DNA of 64,000 nucleotides from a filamentous cyanobacterium ESFC-1 (GTDB taxonomy: Bacteria > Cyanobacteriota > Cyanobacteriia > Cyanobacteriales > Spirulinaceae), in assembly GCA_000380225.1 (NCBI GenBank), contig KB904821.1, positions 4,949,159 to 5,013,158 on the forward strand, read 5' to 3'. Positions within the stretch are counted from its first letter, which is position 1, and every line of letters begins with the position of its first letter. Below the pieces are notes generated by a model that saw only the letters and a program-made list of their open reading frames with translations, had not been told where the DNA came from and made no database searches. The translations under genes and the position numbers were made by a program. Below, piece by piece: positions 37,325-47,150 of the stretch.

Positions 37325-39274
37325 CTAAAGCAATCCCGCCTTTTTGACTTGCTGATAGCGTCCCAATGCTGTTAAGGAAAAATGCTGCTGATAGAGGTGA
37401 TATTTCAGATAAAAATGACTGGGAAAGCCCGTTCCCGTGAAATAAGGTTCGTCCCATTTGCCCTCTTGTTGGGTGCGGATGAGATAATCAACACCAGACG
37501 CGATCGCGTTTTTCCATTCAGTTTGCGGGGTAATCCCTTGACTTGTCGCCGCTTCAACCGCCGCCATCAAGCCCGTTAACGCCCAAGCCGTCTGAGATGC
37601 GGTACTGTCTCCTTTTCCCTTATAAGCCGGGTCATCGTAGCTTTTACAAGTCTCCCCCCAACCGCCATCAGCATTTTGACAACTTTGTAGCCAATTCGCC
37701 CCCCGTTCGATGTTGTCATAATGGGACGCAGCCGCCACCAAACTCAACGCCGAAAGTGCGCCACTGGTGCCATAAATGTAGTTTACGCCCCAGCGACCAA
37801 ACCAAGAACCATCCGCCTCTTGTTCGGCGATCGTGTACGCTAAAGCCTCTTTAAAAGCCTGTGAACCAACCAGCAAATCGCAGCGACCCGCCATTTCCAA
37901 AACCCTAGCCGTCACATCAACGGTATTGGGGTCAATCATCGCCTTGAGGTCGGCATAAGGCAGATAATTCAGCCAATCTTGATTGTTATTAAGGTCAAAC
38001 GCAGCCCATCCCCCCTGAGAACATTGCATCGACACAATCCAACGCAAACAACGGTTAATTGCCGCTTGTTTTAAATCCTCATTCGGTAACTCCACCGCCG
38101 ACAAAGCCATCATCACCACCGCCGAATCGTCCACATCGGGATAAAAGCGGTTGTCAAACTCAAACGCCCAAGCCCCCGGTTTCCCCCGCTTATTTTTAAC
38201 CGCCCAATCGCCATAATCGAGGATTTGCTTTTCGATTAACCATTCCCCGGCTTTCACTAATTCCGGGCGATTCGGTTCGAGTCCCGATTCGACCAAAGCC
38301 CGCATCACCAAAGCCGTATCCCACACCGGAGAAACACAAGGCTGTACCCAATAAATCTCATCGGTTTCTCTGGCAAAACGGTCTACTGCTTGCAAACCCC
38401 TTTCTACCACGGGGTCATACTTGCTGTAGCGCAAACAACGCAACGCCAGCAACGAGTTTAACATTGCCGGAATAATACCGCCCCAATCTCCTGTGGCCTC
38501 TTGCCGTTCTAATACCCATTTTTCGGCGGCTTTTAACCCTTCTTGGCGAAAGGGAACGAGATTGAGGTTTTCTGACCATTTAAAGGCATCATCTAGCCAC
38601 ACAAAAACGTCTGTCCAGTCGTTATTTTTCGGTAACTCGTATTTAACGTTTTCAATGCCTTCGCTGTAGAGTTCGTCCAGTTTAATCGCCGGATTCACCT
38701 CAAAAACGGGCTTTTGGTCAAAGACAATCAACAAGGGAACGGTACTTCCTCTTGCCCAACTCGACATTTCATAAATCGTGAAGGGAAAGTTATCGGGAAG
38801 CAGCATCAACCAGGACGGAATCGAGGGGACTCCTCGCCAGTCGTAACAACCGATTAAAGCTAGATGCAGTTTGGTGAAGATGCGGGTTTTGCTAATGCCG
38901 CCCTGTTGTAAGATAAACTCGCGGGCCGCGACTAAGGCCGGGTCACTGGTGGGAACCCCCAACAACCGCAGGGCCATATACGCTTCGACTGAGGTACTGA
39001 GGTCGCCACCATCGTCATAATACAACTCCCAACCGCCGTGGGCTTTTTGTTCGCGCCGCAGATAGGTTTCGGCTTTAGCGAGGGGGCGTTTGCTGTCGGT
39101 GTCCCAAATTTTATGTAGGAGAACCACCTCAGCCGTCATGGTGACGTTGGATTCTAAATCGGCCCACCAATAGCCTTCGGGATATTGGATCGAGAGGAGG
39201 TGGTTTTGGGACGACGCGATCGCATCTTGAAGTCGATCTGGGGTTACGGAAACAGACGAGTCTTGGAGTTGCAT
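37325..39274 (-). CDS. shc: Squalene-hopene cyclase
   Basis: The enzyme cyclises squalene to hopene, the core of hopanoid membrane lipids. ATG 39274 (MQLQDSS) is a better start than the upstream ATG 39307, since homologues begin near there; it gives 649 residues. The catalytic DVDDSA (DXDD) motif is present. Several QW repeats are visible (for example QADGSWFGRWGVNYIYGT and QNADGGWGET). It is a peripheral membrane enzyme without a signal peptide. Other hopanoid genes (hpn) are not in the window. Confidence 0.96.
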   Translation of the reverse strand: MQLQDSSVSVTPDRLQDAIASSQNHLLSIQYPEGYWWADLESNVTMTAEVVLLHKIWDTDSKRPLAKAETYLRREQKAHGGWELYYDDGGDLSTSVEAYMALRLLGVPTSDPALVAAREFILQQGGISKTRIFTKLHLALIGCYDWRGVPSIPSWLMLLPDNFPFTIYEMSSWARGSTVPLLIVFDQKPVFEVNPAIKLDELYSEGIENVKYELPKNNDWTDVFVWLDDAFKWSENLNLVPFRQEGLKAAEKWVLERQEATGDWGGIIPAMLNSLLALRCLRYSKYDPVVERGLQAVDRFARETDEIYWVQPCVSPVWDTALVMRALVESGLEPNRPELVKAGEWLIEKQILDYGDWAVKNKRGKPGAWAFEFDNRFYPDVDDSAVVMMALSAVELPNEDLKQAAINRCLRWIVSMQCSQGGWAAFDLNNNQDWLNYLPYADLKAMIDPNTVDVTARVLEMAGRCDLLVGSQAFKEALAYTIAEQEADGSWFGRWGVNYIYGTSGALSALSLVAAASHYDNIERGANWLQSCQNADGGWGETCKSYDDPAYKGKGDSTASQTAWALTGLMAAVEAATSQGITPQTEWKNAIASGVDYLIRTQQEGKWDEPYFTGTGFPSHFYLKYHLYQQHFSLTALGRYQQVKKAGLL

Positions 39275-39632
39275 ATCCTCACAATCAACGGGGTTTGAGC
39301 AAAACACCCAAATTTTAGCTTATTTATTGTTTGTCCTTTGTCTTTTGTCCTTCGTCATTGGTTATGGCCGAAGGTATTTTTTCACAAAAAGAGGGTCTCC
39401 CAACTTGGGCGGGGAGGACAGACTCAAAAAAAAGGCGAGGGCGCGATCGCTGTATAACAATTATCGCCTCGAAAAGCACCCATTAAGTTCAATCTTGTCT
39501 CTTGGTTCCACCAAGGAACGTAGAAACGAGGTTTCGCCTCGATTTCATCAAAAATCTGCTATTGAGAAAATATATAAACGAGTTGACTTCTCAAAGGAAA
39601 ATACTATATGTTGCGAAAAGCCTTGTTCATTA
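39275..39632. other. Intergenic region
   Basis: About 360 bases without a gene. It has a short heptamer-like TTTGTCC/TTTGTCT stretch (about 39328-39365) and a small GAGG-TTTCG-CCTC hairpin near 39530. A possible terminator for the next minus-strand gene is not clear. Confidence 0.4.
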
Positions 39633-40133
39633 TTAATTGTTCGTGGTTAAACGCTGCTGTAACGCCCGTAGAAACATCCCTACCGGAAATTGATAATATT
39701 CCACGATTAGCCAGAGAACGCAGCTTAAATGTAAAATAAAAGTCAGAATAGTCCAGGCAATCGGCAACCAAGCTAAAAAGCTACCGGGCATGGGGGGAAA
39801 GAGATAGGCCGCGCAACCGACAATCGTCGGCGGAAAAAGCACAAATAATACCGCGACAGCAATATAATCCCATCCCCAGGTTTCTCCGGCTTGATTCACA
39901 CTTTGCCATTGTTTACCGGTCCAACGCCAGCGTAAACTTGGTTGTCCGTCGGCTAATTGCAAAACTTGTTGTTCTAAATTTGTCGCAAAAATATGCTGGC
40001 AAAAGTTACAACTCATGGCTTCCATTAAGGGAATTGTAGAAACTTGACCCCAGCGACACACCGGACAAGGATAAGTCCCGCCTTCGACTAAATGAGTGGG
40101 AGGAGTAGAGATATAGGTGGATTGTTTCATCAT
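39633..40133 (-). CDS. Zinc-ribbon membrane protein, unknown function
   Basis: The 166-residue protein has two Cys pairs (YPCPVCRWG and MSCNFCQHIF) that form a zinc ribbon at about residues 23-45. Two or three hydrophobic segments follow (about 92-110, 115-130, 135-150). The N-terminal ribbon is probably cytoplasmic. I know no function. The last residues (TTNN) and stop are part of a TTAATAA-like heptamer stretch. Confidence 0.8.
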   Translation of the reverse strand: MMKQSTYISTPPTHLVEGGTYPCPVCRWGQVSTIPLMEAMSCNFCQHIFATNLEQQVLQLADGQPSLRWRWTGKQWQSVNQAGETWGWDYIAVAVLFVLFPPTIVGCAAYLFPPMPGSFLAWLPIAWTILTFILHLSCVLWLIVEYYQFPVGMFLRALQQRLTTNN

Positions 40134-40325
40134 TTTAAAAAACCAGGAAAAATAAAGCTATAATGCTATAAAAATAAAGAAATTAGCGCCAAAAAGGTAA
40201 AGCTTTGAACCGCGCGATCGCGAAGCATGGATGACAATCAAACTATTGTTTTAAAGTTACAATGATGCGGGTAAAAGCCTGACGGCAAGATTCAGTAACT
40301 TTGGGCTAAAGATGGGAATAAACTA

Positions 40326-41165
40326 ATGGTAAACCCTCGACAAGAAGAACGACAAAAAATCATCGAACTCGCTCAACAAGGCGATCCCGATACCATTGCG
40401 GGTTTACTGAATCATAAGTTACGTCCCGAAGGGGTTTCGGTGCAAGTCTCTCGACAGCAAGATTGTTTATCAATTTTCTTAACCTCTCGTACCACCCCCG
40501 ATCGCGATTTTTTGGTGGATTTTATTCGCCAATCTCTGAGTAAATTAAAAGTAAAATCTGGCAAAATTGCCGAAATTCGAGGTTATCTCCAAGACCAAGC
40601 CGATCCGGTGTGGGTAGAAGCCATTGAACTGGAAAACTTAGCCCTGCAAAAAGCGCTTTCGGCTTGGTTACAAGAAAGTACCAGTTTGTTTCCTTGGCAA
40701 ACAGAAACCCTGCCTGAAGTCCGAACGGAAATGTTGCGGATTTACCTCAATGCCAAGGATACTGCCTTACTTCCGGTTGAGTATATCAAAGCGGTTTTGA
40801 AATTGGCCGTTAATGACATTTTACCCGTTCCTTATCCGAGTGAGATTGTGTTAGGGATTTACAATTGGCGGGGGGAAATGCTGTGGTTAGTAGATTTAAA
40901 CCGCTTGTTGGGTTTTTCTTCGGCTTTAACGCCTTATGCCACGGAAGTTCACGCGATCGCGCTGCAAGTCGAACAACAGCTTATTGCCGTGGTTGTGTCA
41001 GACATTCACGACCTCGAACGTCACGATCTCGACTCCCTGCAACCCCCTTCCCCTGGCTTATTTGCCCCGTCCCTACAGTCTTTTGTACAGGGGTATCTGG
41101 TCAGCGCTGATAGCATTATTTTGGACGTTCCTAGTATTCTACAAACATTTACCCAAAACACCTGA
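40326..41165 (+). CDS. CheW-domain protein
   Basis: The 279-residue protein has a CheW adaptor domain in its C-terminal half (about 140-275; IKAVLKLAVNDILPVPYPSEIVLGIYNWRGEMLWLVDLNRLLGF). CheW links receptors to CheA in chemotaxis or type IV pilus motility. The N-terminal 135 residues form an unrelated alpha/beta segment (QREERQKIIELAQQGDPDTIAGLLNH) common in cyanobacterial proteins. Partners are not in the window. The downstream PFL-activase starts 106 bases later. Confidence 0.88.
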   Translation: MVNPRQEERQKIIELAQQGDPDTIAGLLNHKLRPEGVSVQVSRQQDCLSIFLTSRTTPDRDFLVDFIRQSLSKLKVKSGKIAEIRGYLQDQADPVWVEAIELENLALQKALSAWLQESTSLFPWQTETLPEVRTEMLRIYLNAKDTALLPVEYIKAVLKLAVNDILPVPYPSEIVLGIYNWRGEMLWLVDLNRLLGFSSALTPYATEVHAIALQVEQQLIAVVVSDIHDLERHDLDSLQPPSPGLFAPSLQSFVQGYLVSADSIILDVPSILQTFTQNT

Positions 41166-41271
41166 GTTTCCTCAAACTTTCTTTAACATTAAGATCGACC
41201 CTCGGAAACCTGGCTGCGAAATCCCTACAATAAAAGTAGATCAAGATCGACGCGATCGGGAGTTTTTCATA

Positions 41272-42048
41272 ATGGTATTCAATGGGACTGCTTCACCAAC
41301 ACCCAACCCTATTTCTACAACTCATTCAGGACGGATTCACTCCGTCGAAACCTGCGGTACTGTAGACGGGCCGGGAGTCCGTTTTATTATCTTCACCCAG
41401 GGCTGTTTATTACGCTGTCAATATTGTCATAATCCCGACAGTCGCGACTTACACTCTGGAACCGAAGTGACTGTCGATTCTCTGATTACAGAAATCCAAA
41501 AATATCGTTCTTATATGAATGCGTCAGGGGGCGGTTTAACCATTACCGGAGGCGAACCGTTATTACAACCGGAATTTATCGGCGAAGTTTTCCGTCGCTG
41601 TCAAGAATTAAATATTCATACTGCCCTCGATACTTCCGGTTATCCTAAATTTGAACAAGCCAAAGAAGTATTGAAATATGTAAATTTAGTCTTACTAGAT
41701 ATCAAATCTTTTGACCCAAAAATCTATCACGATGTCACCCACGTTGAACTCGAACCGACTCTTAGATTTGCCCGCCATTTGAACGAAATCAACAAGCCCA
41801 CTTGGGTTCGTTTTGTGTTAGTTCCCAATCTCACCGATGCGCCCCACAATGTCGAAGGATTGGCGCAATTTGTCGCCGGATTAGATTGTGTTGAAAAAGT
41901 AGAATTATTGCCCTTTCATCAAATGGGGCAATATAAGTGGGAACAAATGGGATTAAACTATCCCCTCAAAGATACTGAACCGCCTACGGATGAGAAAATT
42001 GCGGAGGTTCGCGGTATTTTTGAAAAGTATGGTTTGAAGGTTGAGTAA
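41272..42048 (+). CDS. pflA: Pyruvate formate-lyase activating enzyme-like radical SAM protein
   Basis: The 258 residues from ATG 41272 (upstream frame extension is not needed) have the motif QGCLLRCQYCHNPDSRD, with CxxxCxxC, and the SAM motif GGEPLLQ. The N-terminal SVETCGTVDGPGVRF is typical of PFL-AE. It would install a glycyl radical on a partner such as PflB. No such partner is in the window, so assignment to PFL specifically is inference. The stop codon TAA overlaps the left end of a MITE at 42048. Confidence 0.88.
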   Translation: MVFNGTASPTPNPISTTHSGRIHSVETCGTVDGPGVRFIIFTQGCLLRCQYCHNPDSRDLHSGTEVTVDSLITEIQKYRSYMNASGGGLTITGGEPLLQPEFIGEVFRRCQELNIHTALDTSGYPKFEQAKEVLKYVNLVLLDIKSFDPKIYHDVTHVELEPTLRFARHLNEINKPTWVRFVLVPNLTDAPHNVEGLAQFVAGLDCVEKVELLPFHQMGQYKWEQMGLNYPLKDTEPPTDEKIAEVRGIFEKYGLKVE

Positions 42049-42180
42049 TACCAAATCCGGTTTCGACACCCCCTTTATCCAGCTAACCCGCCCACGGATT
42101 AAAATCCGGGGAATCGCGAGAGCAAAGTCTGCGAAGGCAGACTAAAAAATAGGTGGGTTATGGCGTATCGGATTTAGTAT
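42048..42180 (+). mobile_element. 133-bp MITE (family B)
   Basis: Ends ATACCAAATCCG (42048-42059) and CGGATTTAGTAT (42169-42180) are inverted repeats with one mismatch. Internal hairpins are CGGATT/AATCCG (42095-42108) and AGTCTG/CAGACT with a 6-nt loop (42126-42143). The arrangement is the same as in the 130-bp family A element, with paired substitutions. Confidence 0.75.
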
Positions 42181-42191
42181 AAAGTGACAAC

Positions 42192-42224
42192 AAAACCCCG
42201 GTTTTTTCAAAAAACTGGGGTTTT
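42192..42224. terminator. AAAACCCCGG-type palindromic terminator
   Basis: AAAACCCCGGTTTT...AAAACTGGGGTTTT with a short loop follows the pflA-MITE region. One pair is G-T. Confidence 0.6.
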
Positions 42225-42262
42225 AAAACTGCCAATTCCCCCGACTGCCCATTGCCAAAAAA

Positions 42263-42596
42263 ACTGATGACTCGCCAGAAACTTAATTTTACTTTTTGAG
42301 GCTGTAACCCAAGTGTATTCTATAGTCATTTCAATTAAGTTCCGCACATTAACTTAATTGGCTCAGTCCGTGAAAACGGACTTTGTTCTTGTTGGTTCCC
42401 CAGATTTTAATCTGCGGGCGGGCTGTCGGTTCTTATTTAGAATTACTATAGCGTTGAGCCTTTTCTAGAATCTGCCCTACAGCAAGAAGTTTCTGACCCC
42501 CTTTGGAGGGGCTTGCATCCCCACTCCCCCCCCACTGCCGATTGCCGATTGCCCCTGATTAAGCTGATAACTGAAGAAGCTGCCCACTGCCTAAAA
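42263..42596. repeat. Composite dispersed repeat interrupted by a MITE
   Basis: Outside the MITE (42321-42450) the flanks align with 51449-51660. Shared blocks are GAAACTTAATTT..ACTTTTT, GCGTTGAGCC and AGCAAGAAGTTTCTGAC, then CCGATTGCCGATTGCC heptamers and a TGATAACTGA block. There is no gene. Confidence 0.75.
42321..42450 (-). mobile_element. 130-bp MITE, copy 2 (family A)
   Basis: The reverse complement of this segment is identical, over all 130 bases, to 6984-7113. It is inserted in a dispersed repeat whose other copy (51449-51660) lacks it. Confidence 0.88.
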
Positions 42597-45500
42597 TCAA
42601 CGATGTCCCCGCAGCCAATAGGTTTGCATTTTCCCCTTACCTTTGATGGTAATTTCGCCTCTGGGGTCGAAGTGATACTTGTCGCGGAGGCATTCGTAGG
42701 TTTGTTGGGTGACTTGGATGCCTTCGGGGACACCGTGGGATTCCATGCGGGAGGCGACGTTGACGGCATCTCCCCACAGATCGTAAATAAACTTGTTAAT
42801 GCCGATGACACCTGCGACCACAGGCCCGGTATTAATGCCGATGCGGAGGCTGAATACTTCGCCATCATCGCGACGAAAACGGCGAATACTGGCTTGCATA
42901 TCTAGGGCCATTTCGGCGACAACTTCGGCATGATCCGATCGCGGAATCGGTAGACCTCCTGCGACCATGTAAGCATCCCCGATGGTTTTGATTTTTTCGA
43001 GGCCGTATTTTTGGGCCAGTTGGTCAAAAGCCGAGAAGATATCGTTAAGGGAATCGACCAACTCTGTCGGGGCAACGCGGGACGACCAAGAGGTAAAATC
43101 GACGATATCGGCAAATAGAATCGTGACTTCCTCGAAACGTTCGGCGATCGCGGAGGAGTCTTGTTTGAGGCGTTCGGCAATGCGTTGGGGTAAAATATTG
43201 AGCAAGAGACGTTCGGACTTTTCCCGTTCCCAATGCAGGGCATCTTCAGCGAGTTTGCGCTTGGTAATGTCTTGAATCGTGCCTTCGTAGTAAGCGGGAT
43301 GGCCGTCGTCATCGCGAACCAAGCGGACGTTTTGAGAAGTCCAAATCGTGCTGCGATCGCGCCGATACACCCTCGCTTGATAATCTGAAACCGATCCTTG
43401 TGTGGCTAAAAGTTCCGTGAGTTGCGGCCATTGTTCTTCATAAACGTACAGGCGATCGCCAATCGGGTCTAAATCCTCTGCCATTTCCTCTAGAGACTCA
43501 TACCCATACATCGCCAGTAACGCCGGATTTGCGCTCAAATACCGCCCCGCTAAACTGGCTTGAAAAATCCCCTCGGCGGCATTTTCAAAGATGCTACGAT
43601 ACTTTTCTTCGGCTTCTTGTAAAGCATTAAGTACCCGTCGCCGTTCGGTAATGTTGCGGGCGACCCAAATCACGCAATCGTCCGGTAGGGGGGAGATACT
43701 GGCCGCAAACCACACTTCCTCTCCTTCGGTGTTGTGAATAATGGCATTGGGATTGATCGGGTTTTGTTGTTCCCCCACATCCATCCGCAAACTATATTCA
43801 ATATTCACCGTTTGTCCCGATCGCAACGCCTTGGTAATATTCTCGATAAATAAATCCGCCGTTGTTTGGGGTAAAACCTCATAAACACTTTTGCCAATGC
43901 GGTCAGAAGCCGGGCTATAAATCGCTTCAGAGTTCGTCGTCACCACTTTGACATAACAACCCTGGGAATCAAACACCGCGATCGCGTCCGTCATCGCTGC
44001 AAACAAGGCTTTGAGTTCGGCTTCCGACTTCCGCAACGCCCCTTCGATGCGTTCTCGTTCCCCAATTTCCATCAACAGTTGCAAATTCAACTCTTGCAAC
44101 TCCATTGTCCGTTTTTCGACGCGGCTTTCTAACTCCTCAGTAAGTTGCTTGAGTTCCGCTTCGGCTTGCTTGCGTTCGGTAATATCTTCGACTGTGCCTT
44201 CGTAATACAGCAAATTGCCCTCAGAATCTCGGACGGCTCGCGCATTCTCCGAAATCCAAACAATCGTGCCATCGCATCGATAAACCTGCGACTCAAACTC
44301 AACCACAGCCCCAGAGGTTTCAATCAACTGTATAAACTGTTCGCGACGCTGAGGATCGAGGTACAAATCCTGAGAATCTTGCAATCCCTTCATCAATTCT
44401 CTTGGGGAATCGTAGCCATAAATCCTTGCTAAAGCGGGGTTAGCACTTTGAAAACTGCCATCAGGTAACGTTTGGAAAATGCCTTCTACGGTATTTTCAA
44501 AAATGGCGCGATATTTTTCCTCAGCTTGGCTCAATCCTTCGATAGCTTCAAACCGCTTGGTAATATCAATCCCTACGGTAAAAGCAGCCCGACCTTCATC
44601 ATACTTCTGGGCCGCAATTAAATAATGGCGAGTTTGACCGCGAACCAGAGTGGCAATTTCGCGTAAATCCTCTTGGGCTGAACTGTTGAAAAAGTCCCGT
44701 ACAAAGTCTTTAAAGTCGGAACTGGCTTGCAAAAAGCCAATATCTTTACCCACAAAGTTTTCGCAGGGCAGGCCAAAGGTTTGCGCGAGGTGACGATTCA
44801 CCCCCAAGTAACGCAAATCTGAGCTAATCCAAGACACAATCCCCGGAACCGCATCTAACACCGCCTGTAGCTGCTCTTTAGTCGCTCTCAGGCTTTCATT
44901 TGCCTTAGCGCGTTCGGTAATGTCAATGCCCACAGTAAAGGCGGCGCGGCCTTCGTCGTACTTCTGGGCAGCGATCAGGTAGGAACGGGGATTTTCGCGG
45001 ACGGTGGCGGTAATTTCATAAAGAGTCTCGGTAATGTCGCTGTTGAAAAAGTCCCGTACAAAGTCTTTGAAGTCGGAACTGGCTTGCAAAAAGCCAATAT
45101 CTTTACCCACAAAGTTTTCGCAGGGAAGGCCAAAGGTGTGCGCGAGGTGGCGATTCACCCCCAAATAACGCAAATCCGAGCTAATCCAAGACACAATCCC
45201 CGGAACCGCATCTAACACCGCTTGCAGTTGGTCGCGAGTCGATTGCAGGGTTCGCACCACTTGTTGATGTTCGACAATTTCGTTGACCAACTGATCGCTC
45301 GATACAATCAGCGCGGCGGTGCGTTCGGCAAATTGTAACTCTAATTCCTGGCGATCGCGCTCTCGGGCTTGTTCAATAAATTTACGCTCGGTAATATCCC
45401 GTCCGACCCATACCACCGCATTTTGATTGACCTTAGACAAACTCGCGGCTAACCAAAGTTCCGGTTGGCCTTTGGCATGATGGACTACCCAGGGGGATAA

Positions 45501-47150
45501 ATTGGGGTTGTAGTCGCAGTATTGCCCTTGATGCAAGCAGAGTTCAAAGCTGACGGTTTCTTGATTTTCTAAGACTTGCTGTAAATGACCCCGCAAAACT
45601 GCCGCCGTTTCCGGGGCGTAGATGTCCTCCAAACTTTGACCAATGACACTGGTATCGGGCTTGTGGGGGTTGTTGGGGTTGGTGGGGGCAATTTTAATGA
45701 TTACGCCGCGATCGTCGGTCACAAAGACCGTATCGGTCATCGCCGCAAACAAAGCTCGTAGTTCTGTGCCATAGTCCTGCATGACCGTTTCGATTTGTTG
45801 GTAAGCAGTGGCTTCGTTCATCAGTTGGGCGATCGCGTTTTCGAGGTCAGCCGTATGCTCGGAGCGTTCTTCGAGTTCTTGGCTATGACGAATCCAGTGG
45901 GAAATTTCGGCGATTACTTCGAGTAAAATATCGGAGGTTTTGAAGGTGGCCGCTTCAGTCCCTAGCCAGGGTAAGGGGGCGATCTCTCTGGGATTCAGGT
46001 TTTGCCAAGCTAAATTCCCTTCCGGTTGAATTTGCGCTAAATAGCAGGGTTGTTTGAGGTGATGATTGGGTTTGAGGGTGACTAACCCCCCCGGAGCCGC
46101 TAAACTTTGACCATAGGCGGCAATGCGTACTCGTTCGATGTCAAAAGTATGGGCGAGTTCGACGGCTTGCTGCCAGAGGTAGACTTGGCGATAAGCGGCG
46201 GCGCTAATTTCGGTGGCGATGCCGTTTTGGTGACATTGGGCTTGATATTCTCGGAGAAATTCTTGATTTGCGCTGTCGCTCCCACTGGCAAAATAATTAG
46301 CTAGGGTGTAATGACCCTCCACACTTTCCCCGATTTGGGCAATTTCTGCTTCGTTGAGATTCACCGCCACACTGGGATAATTTAATCCGGCTTGGCGATA
46401 TTGCTGATAGAAAGCGAGGTTGGCCGTAGCTTCAAGCGTATTGACGATTAAATCGGGCTTGCGGGTACGAATCCGCGCGATCGCGTCCCTAAAATCTTCT
46501 GTTTCTAGGGAAATATAATCTTCCCCGACGGTTTGTAATCCGGCTCGTTTGAGTTGTACCTTTAACAGATGATTAACGGTTTTTGCCAGTAGAGTATCGC
46601 TACCGAGGAGATAAATTTTTTGATACTGTTGCTGCTGTATCCAGGCGATCGCGGGTTCGATGTACTGATTGGGACAAGCCCCCGTATAAAAAATATTTGA
46701 GCAATGTTCTAAGCCTTCGTAGCGCTTCGCATACCACAACAAGCCGCCACCCGTTTCTAAGACTGGGATCAGGGCTTTTCTAATCTCAGACGAACAAGCC
46801 CCGAAAAAGGTTGTTATCCCCATCTCTAGTAAGTCTTGGATGTCTCGACACCAAAGTTCGGGATGGTCTTCAGGGGCGATCGCGATCGGTTGAATCGTGC
46901 GACCTAAAATCCCCCCGCATTGATTAATCTGTTCGAGGGCCATACAGGTAGCATTCACAAACGAGGCATCTCTCGCGGTTGCTAGAGGATGTACATCTAA
47001 AATCCCCACTGGCATATTCACCGCGTTGGGCTTGGGACAAAGGTTACGATCGATCACCGTGTTAACAATTAAATTCGTTTCGATTAACCTGACACTGGAA
47101 CTGATCTCGACCTGAATAGAAGGACGGTGAACAGGGAATAGGTGCAACAT
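42597..47150 (-). CDS. Adenylate cyclase with UrtA/AmiC-like sensor and PAS domains
   Basis: This 1517-residue protein has no signal peptide and no clear membrane helix. The N-terminal 45-400 region resembles periplasmic amide/urea-binding proteins of the AmiC/UrtA (Peripla_BP_5) type: VGILDVHPLATARDASFVNA and EINQCGGILGRTIQPI. Several PAS/PAC domains follow (about 460-1270). Two of them are near-identical tandem copies. The class III cyclase domain (about 1320-1515) has FADIVDFT and TIGDAYMVAGG for metal ions. Lys in EKIKTIGD and Asp in YDLWGDAVN are the adenine-specific residues. It probably makes cAMP in response to a small amide and redox or light input. M46 is an alternative start. Confidence 0.9.
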   Translation of the reverse strand: MLHLFPVHRPSIQVEISSSVRLIETNLIVNTVIDRNLCPKPNAVNMPVGILDVHPLATARDASFVNATCMALEQINQCGGILGRTIQPIAIAPEDHPELWCRDIQDLLEMGITTFFGACSSEIRKALIPVLETGGGLLWYAKRYEGLEHCSNIFYTGACPNQYIEPAIAWIQQQQYQKIYLLGSDTLLAKTVNHLLKVQLKRAGLQTVGEDYISLETEDFRDAIARIRTRKPDLIVNTLEATANLAFYQQYRQAGLNYPSVAVNLNEAEIAQIGESVEGHYTLANYFASGSDSANQEFLREYQAQCHQNGIATEISAAAYRQVYLWQQAVELAHTFDIERVRIAAYGQSLAAPGGLVTLKPNHHLKQPCYLAQIQPEGNLAWQNLNPREIAPLPWLGTEAATFKTSDILLEVIAEISHWIRHSQELEERSEHTADLENAIAQLMNEATAYQQIETVMQDYGTELRALFAAMTDTVFVTDDRGVIIKIAPTNPNNPHKPDTSVIGQSLEDIYAPETAAVLRGHLQQVLENQETVSFELCLHQGQYCDYNPNLSPWVVHHAKGQPELWLAASLSKVNQNAVVWVGRDITERKFIEQARERDRQELELQFAERTAALIVSSDQLVNEIVEHQQVVRTLQSTRDQLQAVLDAVPGIVSWISSDLRYLGVNRHLAHTFGLPCENFVGKDIGFLQASSDFKDFVRDFFNSDITETLYEITATVRENPRSYLIAAQKYDEGRAAFTVGIDITERAKANESLRATKEQLQAVLDAVPGIVSWISSDLRYLGVNRHLAQTFGLPCENFVGKDIGFLQASSDFKDFVRDFFNSSAQEDLREIATLVRGQTRHYLIAAQKYDEGRAAFTVGIDITKRFEAIEGLSQAEEKYRAIFENTVEGIFQTLPDGSFQSANPALARIYGYDSPRELMKGLQDSQDLYLDPQRREQFIQLIETSGAVVEFESQVYRCDGTIVWISENARAVRDSEGNLLYYEGTVEDITERKQAEAELKQLTEELESRVEKRTMELQELNLQLLMEIGERERIEGALRKSEAELKALFAAMTDAIAVFDSQGCYVKVVTTNSEAIYSPASDRIGKSVYEVLPQTTADLFIENITKALRSGQTVNIEYSLRMDVGEQQNPINPNAIIHNTEGEEVWFAASISPLPDDCVIWVARNITERRRVLNALQEAEEKYRSIFENAAEGIFQASLAGRYLSANPALLAMYGYESLEEMAEDLDPIGDRLYVYEEQWPQLTELLATQGSVSDYQARVYRRDRSTIWTSQNVRLVRDDDGHPAYYEGTIQDITKRKLAEDALHWEREKSERLLLNILPQRIAERLKQDSSAIAERFEEVTILFADIVDFTSWSSRVAPTELVDSLNDIFSAFDQLAQKYGLEKIKTIGDAYMVAGGLPIPRSDHAEVVAEMALDMQASIRRFRRDDGEVFSLRIGINTGPVVAGVIGINKFIYDLWGDAVNVASRMESHGVPEGIQVTQQTYECLRDKYHFDPRGEITIKGKGKMQTYWLRGHR

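Noticed and set aside
39327-39650. Plus-strand frame upstream of shc
   Set aside because: No conserved motif; composition is that of non-coding DNA.
40936-41271. Upstream extension of the pflA frame
   Set aside because: Overlaps the CheW gene in another frame; the conserved part starts at 41272.
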